Below are positions 56,968 to 64,000 of a stretch of 64,000 bases of DNA, piece by piece. The notes below the pieces were generated by a model. The model saw only the letters and a list, made by a program, of their open reading frames with translations. It did not search any database and was not told the origin of the DNA. Location of the stretch: the NCBI GenBank assembly GCA_028288585.1, contig JAQBNL010000016.1, forward strand, positions 16,460-80,459, written 5' to 3'. The number at the start of each line of letters is the position of its first letter. The stretch's first letter is position 1. A program made the translations under genes and the position numbers. Source of the stretch: Chitinophagaceae bacterium (GTDB taxonomy: Bacteria > Bacteroidota > Bacteroidia > Chitinophagales > Chitinophagaceae).

Positions 56968-58071
56968 ATGCTGCAAAAATTACGGTCGGGAAAATATTTA
57001 TCTCTTTTAATAAATCCCCTTGATCTCCTCAGGACAAAAAAAGTATTGCAGGTAAACCCTACCATTGAAGCGCAAAGGAAAGAGCCTGAAGAAACAAAAA
57101 TTTTTGTTTACGATTATAACAGTGAGGAGGTAAAGGTAGAGGAGGTGGCCTCGCTGCCTGCCTGTTACAAATATCTTGACTCTGCAAAAGCAAGCTGGAT
57201 AAATGTTGATGGGTTACGCAAAAGCGATGTTGAAGAAATTTGTAATCATTATGGAATACACCCGCTTATCGCCGAAGATATTTTAAGCATTGGCCAGCGC
57301 CCAAAGATGGATGAGCTGAACGGATTATTGTTTTGCTTATTAAACATGCTCTATTTTAATGAAACAGATAACACCGTGGAAAGTGAGCAGGTAAGTATTG
57401 TGCTAGGGAAAAATTTTGTTATCAGCTTCCAGGAAGATAATACAAAAGATGTATTTAATCCTTTAAGAGAAAAAATAAAAATTGCAGGAAGCAAAATAAG
57501 GCAAAGCGGCGCCGATTATTTATTCTATTCGCTGATAGATATGATAGTTGACAATTATTTTTTAGTGATGGAGAAACTGGGCGAAAGAATTGAAGCATTG
57601 GAAGAAGATATAACACGGCGTGCAGACACAAAAACGCTTTCGAAAATAAATACGCTGCGTAAAGAAATGATCGTTTTAAAAAGAAGCATCTCTCCTGTAC
57701 GGGAGGTCATCAACGGAATTTTGCGAAGCGAAAGCAACCTGGTAGATGAAAAAACAGAAAAATATTTTAAAGATGTTTACGATCATATTGTACAGGCAAA
57801 TGAACTGGCAGAGAATTACCGTGATATGATGATAAACCTTCAGGATCTTTATTTAAGCAATGTGAATTTAAAGATGAATGAAGTGATGAAGGTTATGGCC
57901 GTAGTTACGTGTTTGCTGGCACCGGCAACCGTTATCGGTGGGATCTTCGGGATGAACTTTGAAAAAATTCCGTGGCTGCATAACCAGTTTGGATTTTATC
58001 TTGCCGTAGGTATGATGCTTATAATTCCTATCTGGATGATAGTGATGTTTAAAAGAAGGGGGTGGTTTTGA
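56968..58071 (+). CDS. corA: CorA-family magnesium/cobalt transporter
   Basis: WINVDGLRKSDVEEICNHYGIHPLIAEDIL and C-terminal GMN motif GGIFGMNFEKIPWL. Confidence 0.95.
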   Translation: MLQKLRSGKYLSLLINPLDLLRTKKVLQVNPTIEAQRKEPEETKIFVYDYNSEEVKVEEVASLPACYKYLDSAKASWINVDGLRKSDVEEICNHYGIHPLIAEDILSIGQRPKMDELNGLLFCLLNMLYFNETDNTVESEQVSIVLGKNFVISFQEDNTKDVFNPLREKIKIAGSKIRQSGADYLFYSLIDMIVDNYFLVMEKLGERIEALEEDITRRADTKTLSKINTLRKEMIVLKRSISPVREVINGILRSESNLVDEKTEKYFKDVYDHIVQANELAENYRDMMINLQDLYLSNVNLKMNEVMKVMAVVTCLLAPATVIGGIFGMNFEKIPWLHNQFGFYLAVGMMLIIPIWMIVMFKRRGWF

Positions 58072-58593
58072 TTACTTTTTTTTATCTGCTGCCTTTTTAT
58101 AAATTGGCACCGTACTGCAAGGTTCCCCATACATTATACTCTTTACCACAGGCGTAAGCAATTTTGTTATTTCAACATACGCTGTTTCAGAAATACTTTT
58201 ATCCCCGCAGCCTTTTATCACAACACGTTTATCAGTAAATTCATTTACGTTTATCCTGGAAAGATTTTTTAAAAATAATGTTCTGTGCAAAAAATCCTCT
58301 GTACCAAAAACAACTTCTTTGGCAACGGGTTGCAAATATGTTGCGGCAAGCATATAAGCCCACATGGGTATTACTGCATCTGCAGAGCAGGTGATGGCAA
58401 CATTTTTATTTTGGTAAGATGTCCAGTCAAGATTTTTTAAAGCTTCGCGGTAATCTTTTTCTTTTAATATCAGCTCCATAAAAAGATGGTCCTTTAAATC
58501 AAACACCGCTGTTTCCTCTTTTGGATAATACTCTTCAAGGTCAAGGGTTACCAACCCGCTCTCCGCTACTTTATTTACAAATACATCTTCCAT
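58072..58593 (-). CDS. DUF2480 family protein
   Basis: FVNKVAESGLVTLDLEEYYP...FDLKDHLFMELILKEKDYREALKNLDW...GCGDKSISETAYVEITKLL...MYGEPCSTVPIYKK. Confidence 0.83.
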   Translation of the reverse strand: MEDVFVNKVAESGLVTLDLEEYYPKEETAVFDLKDHLFMELILKEKDYREALKNLDWTSYQNKNVAITCSADAVIPMWAYMLAATYLQPVAKEVVFGTEDFLHRTLFLKNLSRINVNEFTDKRVVIKGCGDKSISETAYVEITKLLTPVVKSIMYGEPCSTVPIYKKAADKKK

Positions 58594-58713
58594 ACTGCAA
58601 ATTTACGAAGTGCAAAAGAATTAATAAGCGCAATCCTTTGTGAGTAACGGAATTTTATATTACCTGCTTACATCCGATTTAAATCAGGATGGGGTTAATA
58701 ACAAAAGATATCT

Positions 58714-60855
58714 CTAAAAAAACTTACTTCTCTTATCCTTAATATCCGCTGTCTTTTTTAATGCTTCGAAAGATTTACCTACAGCAGACTGTAATGCCTG
58801 GTTTAGTTTCATAGTTCTTTGTTGTTGTGCAATAGCATCGGGTGCCGGCGGTTTTGTATTAATGCTGTTAACCTTAATTACAAATACACCTGTATTGCCT
58901 TCTATAGCGGGAGAAACTTTGGTTTGATAATCTTTATTAAAAGAAGCGCCTGCAACTTTTGGCTCATTACCTACACCATTAATTATGGCAGCATTAAAAG
59001 TTAGCGTTGAATCTGCCCCTGTTGTAAGCACCTGCTTTTGGTATGCGGCGGCAGCGGTTTCCAGTGTGGCAGTGTTGCCAAGTTTTTTCTTAATCTCTTC
59101 CGCTTTTTTGTTATTGCGAACCAGTGATTCTACCAATGGCCTTGCAGTCTTAACATCCGGTAATCCTTCTTTTACTTTTTTAGTAACTACGGCTACCACA
59201 AATTGATTGCCCACGCTAAAGGGCTCAGATACCTCTCCTTCTTTTGCATCGAATGCCCATTTTACAATAGACCGTGCATCCTGCAAGCCTCCAAGCTGTG
59301 CATCATTTTCTTTTACAACGGCAGGCACATCAACTTTGCTTAACCCGTTTTTCTTTATATACTCATCAAATGCTTTTATGTCCCTTGCCTGTCCTGAAAG
59401 CTTTGTTGCTGCAGCATTTGCCGCGTTAACTGTTTCATCACTGGGTATAATTTCTTTTGCCAGGTACGCCACCTTATAGGCAGGCTGCGGATTTTTCTTT
59501 TCCAGTATTTCTATATAATGCCAGCCGAATTGTGTTTTTACAACCTTCTTAGTTTCGCCTGGTTCATTCAGTAAAAAATCTCCAAACTCTTTTGCAAAAT
59601 TTTCGCTTTGTATAGTAGTAAGGTCAAATGTCATTACACCTTTATCTTTTTTCGCAGCCTCGTCAGTAGAATATTTTTCTTCCAACGCAGTAAAATCTGC
59701 GCCTGCTTTTATTGCTGCTGCAATACTGTCTATCTTTTGTTTAGCAATGCTATCGGCCATTATAACCGCTCCTGTTTGGGGGTTATTGGTTCCTAATAAT
59801 ATATGCCTGCATTTTATACTGTCGGGTAAAATTTTGGTTGAAAGTTTTTTTGCCAGTACATAATTTCCTCCGTCAAGGTATGGTCCGAAAACTTTTCCGT
59901 CAGAGAGGTTTATGATAGAATCTTTATTAGGCATCTGCATCTTTGATTTTAAAGCGTAGCCATCAAAGAAATTTATTGCCGTGGTATTCCTGGCCAAAAA
60001 TGCTTTTGCATTGGTATCTGCTGCAAATTGAGGTTTTAAACTCTCTACCATATTTCTAACCTCCGCACTATCCTTAGCACTGGGTGAGGCGCTGAAGGTT
60101 ATATAAGAAATCATTCTGCCGGCTTCCTGCTTATATTTTAATTTATTTTTTTCAAGATATTTTTCAATATCATCGTCTGTTACTTTTATTGCACTGTCGC
60201 TTATTTCAGCGTATGGGATGGCCACGTAAGAAATATTTGCAAAAGAATTATCCTCTTCGTTTTCTTTGGCCACCATCCATGACGGGGTATACATACTGCC
60301 GGCAATCATGGAAGTATATTTTGTATAAAGGCTGTTTAACCGCATAGGGTCTATCACCTGTGAATTAACTGCCAGACGTTGCTCCTCGTTTTTTGACCTT
60401 TTTGTTTCTGCCCACCATTGCTGCGCTTTTGCCACATCGTATTGCCCGGTTTGAGGGTCAGTAAATGCCTGCTTTAACTGTTGCGGAGCATCGTCACTAA
60501 ACATAGTAACGCTCATTTCTCTTGGCGTAAAGGCCAATCCTAATTTCTCGAATTCTCCTGCTACAATTCTTTCTGCTACCATCTGGTCCCAAACACCCTG
60601 CATTATTTGCTGCCGTACCCCGCCGTTAGTATTTGGATATTGCGCCTCAGCATCTTTTACCTTTGAGTTAAATTCATCGAGCTCAATATCCTTTCCGTTT
60701 ACTACGCCTAAGGTTTTTGAATTATCGCTGCCCCCAAACAATCCTTTTGCAGCACCGCTGCGGGCATCCATTAATAAAAATCCAATAAGGCTTAATGCAA
60801 TTACGCCAATAACAATGGCGGCTCCTTTATCACGTATGGTCTGAATAATAGACAT
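58714..60855 (-). CDS. SurA_N/PpiD-like membrane-anchored peptidylprolyl isomerase
   Basis: N-terminal TM MSIIQTIRDKGAAIVIGVIALSLIGFLLMD; parvulin domain CRHILLGTNN...DFTALEEKYSTDEAAKKDKGVM...FGWHYIEIL. Confidence 0.92.
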   Translation of the reverse strand: MSIIQTIRDKGAAIVIGVIALSLIGFLLMDARSGAAKGLFGGSDNSKTLGVVNGKDIELDEFNSKVKDAEAQYPNTNGGVRQQIMQGVWDQMVAERIVAGEFEKLGLAFTPREMSVTMFSDDAPQQLKQAFTDPQTGQYDVAKAQQWWAETKRSKNEEQRLAVNSQVIDPMRLNSLYTKYTSMIAGSMYTPSWMVAKENEEDNSFANISYVAIPYAEISDSAIKVTDDDIEKYLEKNKLKYKQEAGRMISYITFSASPSAKDSAEVRNMVESLKPQFAADTNAKAFLARNTTAINFFDGYALKSKMQMPNKDSIINLSDGKVFGPYLDGGNYVLAKKLSTKILPDSIKCRHILLGTNNPQTGAVIMADSIAKQKIDSIAAAIKAGADFTALEEKYSTDEAAKKDKGVMTFDLTTIQSENFAKEFGDFLLNEPGETKKVVKTQFGWHYIEILEKKNPQPAYKVAYLAKEIIPSDETVNAANAAATKLSGQARDIKAFDEYIKKNGLSKVDVPAVVKENDAQLGGLQDARSIVKWAFDAKEGEVSEPFSVGNQFVVAVVTKKVKEGLPDVKTARPLVESLVRNNKKAEEIKKKLGNTATLETAAAAYQKQVLTTGADSTLTFNAAIINGVGNEPKVAGASFNKDYQTKVSPAIEGNTGVFVIKVNSINTKPPAPDAIAQQQRTMKLNQALQSAVGKSFEALKKTADIKDKRSKFF

Positions 60856-61400
60856 AGATTGCGGTTCGTTGTTTTAAATAAGGCGGCAAAAATAGGCTAA
60901 ATTAGGATAGTAACAAAGTGAAGAAAGCCTGTATAATTAGGTATGACAACCGTTTTAGGGGGTAAGAATAATGATTTGTTTTTAAGTTTTTCAAACCTTC
61001 AAATTTTTCTGTTAACAATGGTATGGGGAGAATTTGTTTTTCCTGTTGAAAAGCGGTCTTTCTTTAAAAATATTCCTTGATAAGAAAGGGTTAATTATGC
61101 TGATTATCGGGATGCTCCCGTTAAAAGGATAGTAACCCACATTTTACCCATACTTCACTAACATGAAATTTTTAAAAATATTCAATAATGTTTTCCTCAT
61201 ACTTTTTAATCCACTTATGTTGACAAACATGCTGCTGTTTATACCAGCATTGTTAAAAGTGAATGTTAATATTTTGTGGAAGAGAGTGGATAAGATGGAA
61301 GTTTTAATTTTGCATCAGATGTTTTTAATTTCCTTTCCACAAATTCACACCCATAATAGTAATAAGCTATTATATAAATAAGGTATTAAATACTAATACT

Positions 61401-62411
61401 ATGGTTGATATACACATTGAGGCGGCAAAAAAAAATCTTGAGCAAAAAGGTTTTTTAGATGTTGAGATTGATGTTAACTTGGACCTCTTCTCAGAAATTG
61501 AAAGATTAAAAAAAGAAAAAAATGCCATCATACTTGCCCACTACTACCAGGAACCCGATATACAGGATGTTGCAGATTTTATTGGCGACAGCCTTGGGCT
61601 TGCACAACAGGCAGAAAAAACCAAAGCTGATATCATCGTTTTTGCCGGAGTTCATTTCATGGCTGAGACCGCAAAGATCCTTAATCCCCATAAAAAAGTT
61701 TTACTACCCGATCTTAAAGCCGGATGTTCCCTGGCAGATTCAGCACCACCGCCACTTTTCAAACAGTTCAGGGACAAATATCCCGACCACATTGTTATTA
61801 GCTACATCAACTGCTCGGCAGGAATAAAAGCGCTCAGCGATATCATCTGCACCTCTTCCAATGCTGAAAAAATAATTGAAAGCTTACCACCGGAACAGAA
61901 AATAATTTTTGCGCCTGATAAAAACCTTGGCGCCTATTTAAAAAAGAAAACAGGACGTGATATGGTTTTATGGAATGGAGCCTGCATTGTTCATGAAATA
62001 TTCAGCCTGGAGAAAATTACTAAATTAAAGATCCGTCATCCCAAAGCAAAAGTGATCGCACATCCTGAATGTGAAGAGCCTGTATTACGAGTAGCAGATT
62101 ATATTGGCAGCACAACCTCTCTTTTAAAATACAGCATAACGGATGATGCTCAGGAATACATTGTAGCAACAGAAACCGGCATCCTTCACCAGATGCAAAA
62201 GAATTCTCCGCACAAAACATTTATTCCTGCACCACCTGAAAATATGTGTGCCTGCAATGATTGTCCTTATATGAAATTAAATACATTGGAAAAATTGTAC
62301 CTGTGTATGGAGTATGAAGAACCACAGATTATTATGGATGAAAATTTAATGAGACTTGCAAAAAAACCAATTGAGAGAATGCTGGAGATAAGCCATAAGT
62401 ATGGGTTGTAA
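61401..62411 (+). CDS. nadA: quinolinate synthase A
   Basis: [86 protein letters not shown]. Confidence 0.96.
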   Translation: MVDIHIEAAKKNLEQKGFLDVEIDVNLDLFSEIERLKKEKNAIILAHYYQEPDIQDVADFIGDSLGLAQQAEKTKADIIVFAGVHFMAETAKILNPHKKVLLPDLKAGCSLADSAPPPLFKQFRDKYPDHIVISYINCSAGIKALSDIICTSSNAEKIIESLPPEQKIIFAPDKNLGAYLKKKTGRDMVLWNGACIVHEIFSLEKITKLKIRHPKAKVIAHPECEEPVLRVADYIGSTTSLLKYSITDDAQEYIVATETGILHQMQKNSPHKTFIPAPPENMCACNDCPYMKLNTLEKLYLCMEYEEPQIIMDENLMRLAKKPIERMLEISHKYGL

Positions 62412-62450
62412 CAGAACTGCAGAGAATATAATTCCGTCATGCCCCGGCTT

Positions 62451-62531
62451 ACTAACGTTAAGGTGTATTGGCTATCCGTTGGGCTAATTGTGCTTTTGCG
62501 GACCGATTAATAGTTAGTCGTTTAGTCGACT
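62451..62531. repeat. imperfect inverted repeat and short palindromes in the nadA/RR convergent spacer
   Basis: ACTAACGTTAA ... ATTAATAGTTAGT, TTAGTCG x2 and palindrome AGTCGACT. Confidence 0.45.
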
Positions 62532-62546
62532 GTGGCAATAAATTTT

Positions 62547-63926
62547 TTACCATTTGGTGATCCGAACTTTTTCAATTCCAAGTTTTTTTATTCTTGAATT
62601 AAGAGTTGAAACTTTCATCTTCAGTAATTCTGCTGCCCCACCTGCCCCGTAAACTTTCCAATTGCAACCTTTTAAGGTAGCCATGATGTGGTCTCTTTCA
62701 TTTTCAGCAATACTCTTCAAATTTCTATCAGAAGAAATTGTCTTTATAATTTCCGGATTAAGATAAAACTCAGTAACAATCGGTCCTTTTGTAAGTAAAG
62801 CAGTACGCTGCATTAAATTTTCTAATTCTCTTACATTTCCAGGCCATTCATAACTTTCCATTTGCCTTATAACTTCGGCAGAAAAACCTGTAATGATCTT
62901 TCTCTCCATGTCGGCGAATTTGGTGACGAAAGAATTCGACAAGAGCATAATATCTTCTTTTCTTTCCCGTAATGGAGGGATTATAATTCGAAAAACATTT
63001 AACCTGTAATAAAGATCTATTCTGAATTTTCCAGTGGCAACTTCTTCATCAAGATGCCGATTAGTGGCAGCTATAATACGAACATCAATAGTTTTAGTTT
63101 TACCACCTACAGGCTGAATTTCTTTTTGCTGTATGACGCGAAGAAATTTCACCTGTAAATCTGCAGACAGTTCTCCTATTTCATCCAGGAAAATTGTTCC
63201 CCCATCAGCCTCTTCAAATTTGCCGATTCTTTTTTCTAAGGCTCCGGTAAACGATCCCTTCTCATGTCCGAACAATTCAGATTCTATTATGCCGGGAGGT
63301 AAAGCAGCACAGTTTACTACAACCATTGGCTTCATATTTCTCCGTGAGTTTTTGTGAAGTGCTCTCGCCACCAATTCTTTTCCCGTTCCACTTTCACCAA
63401 GAATTAAGACAGTTGTCTCGGAAGGGCCAGCAAGCTTTATATGCTCCAATACACTTTGCATTGACTTGCTTTGTGTGATAATATTCGGTCCATCTTTGCT
63501 TTCAGTTAAAGTCCTGCTTACGTCCTGCTCATTTATTCTCAATCCAAATTTTTGCATCGTACCATGCAGTTCGAGGGCTACTTCCAGTGCTGCAAGCACA
63601 TCACGCTGACGGAATGGTTTCACCAAAAAACCGAATGGTTTGGTAGCTTTAGCAGCAAGAAAAACTTTGCGATTTGAATTTGCTGACAAATAAACAAATG
63701 GGACTTTTCTTGTAGCAAGAATTTTTGCAAAGTCGATGCCGGTTAGTGCTCCCTGAAGATAAATATCCAATAATACTACATCCGGTTTGTGCCGGTCAAG
63801 CATATCCATAGCCTCAACGAATGATGCTGCGATCGGCACAACAGCATAGCCAGCCCGATCAAGAATAAGCCTAAGATTATTGGCCTCAATAAACTGATCT
63901 TCGACTATGAGAATTTTAAGTTTCAT
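62547..63926 (-). CDS. sigma-54-dependent NtrC-type response regulator
   Basis: Receiver (ILIVEDQFIEANNL, VVLLDIYLQG); AAA+ GESGTGKELVARALH, sigma-54 loop KGSFTGA, DEIGELSADLQVKFLRVIQ; C-terminal Fis-like HTH. Confidence 0.94.
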   Translation of the reverse strand: MKLKILIVEDQFIEANNLRLILDRAGYAVVPIAASFVEAMDMLDRHKPDVVLLDIYLQGALTGIDFAKILATRKVPFVYLSANSNRKVFLAAKATKPFGFLVKPFRQRDVLAALEVALELHGTMQKFGLRINEQDVSRTLTESKDGPNIITQSKSMQSVLEHIKLAGPSETTVLILGESGTGKELVARALHKNSRRNMKPMVVVNCAALPPGIIESELFGHEKGSFTGALEKRIGKFEEADGGTIFLDEIGELSADLQVKFLRVIQQKEIQPVGGKTKTIDVRIIAATNRHLDEEVATGKFRIDLYYRLNVFRIIIPPLRERKEDIMLLSNSFVTKFADMERKIITGFSAEVIRQMESYEWPGNVRELENLMQRTALLTKGPIVTEFYLNPEIIKTISSDRNLKSIAENERDHIMATLKGCNWKVYGAGGAAELLKMKVSTLNSRIKKLGIEKVRITKW

Positions 63927-64000
63927 TGTTCAATGTTCTCGCTTTTTACATAGGCCATTTGATTGGTAAGCGGTCCTTTCTTGAATTCAACACTAAGTTC
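63923..64000 (-). CDS. C-terminal tail of a gene upstream of the NtrC-type regulator, partial
   Basis: Open frame from the window edge ELSVEFKKGPLTNQMAYVKSENIEQ*, ATGA overlap with the regulator; probably a sensor kinase (inference). Confidence 0.5.
   Translation of the reverse strand, partial: ELSVEFKKGPLTNQMAYVKSENIEQ

Noticed and set aside
61108-61120. CGGGA-TGC-TCCCG hairpin as a nadA riboswitch
   Set aside because: Isolated 5-bp stem nearly 300 nt upstream with no recognisable riboswitch architecture.
61163-61381. 72-aa ORF upstream of nadA
   Set aside because: Hydrophobic AT-driven translation with no family resemblance; not supported as a gene without conservation data.
62451-62520. 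Integron attC site
   Set aside because: Only one clean GTTRRRY word; the outer arms do not match RYYYAAC and no integrase or cassette array is in the window.
1-64000. tRNA/rRNA genes, CRISPR arrays, transposases, defence islands
   Set aside because: Read for T-loop motifs, regularly spaced repeats and marker proteins; none convincing. tRNAscan-SE and a CRISPR finder would be decisive.

Overview
This 64 kb window is a gene-dense stretch of a Bacteroidota chromosome. The protein families, AT-rich spacers and TAnnTTTG-like promoter elements suggest Chitinophagaceae or a close relative; this is inferred, not computed. Most of it is housekeeping: cysS, rlmD, metF, lptB-like, fabG, nifU-like, uvrD/pcrA-like, recA, recX, dnaN, kdsB, suhB-like, thiL, nagA, corA, nadA, two PPIases, two tandem rhomboids and a LytS/LytTR pair. 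I saw no rRNA, tRNA, CRISPR array, transposase or phage module. The ORF track omits two edge-truncated genes (an S9 peptidase at 1..1522 on the minus strand and a 26-codon gene tail at 63923..64000 on the minus strand) and one sub-60-aa ORF (34292..34456 on the minus strand). The best candidate for an under-described system is a tightly overlapping operon at 52061..56875: glycosyltransferase, UDP-galactopyranose mutase, a GH1-like/RmlD-like fusion with both sets of catalytic motifs, and a small orphan protein. It is preceded by a sigma-54-like GG-N10-GC element. Other items worth checking are a chimeric junction of two unrelated gene fragments upstream of recA, a repeat-like in-frame insertion in cysS, a kdsB-kdnB pair implying Kdo8N synthesis, a SET-domain protein, a GT2 fused to a degenerate phosphoglycosyltransferase-like half, and a cluster of tiny charged proteins.
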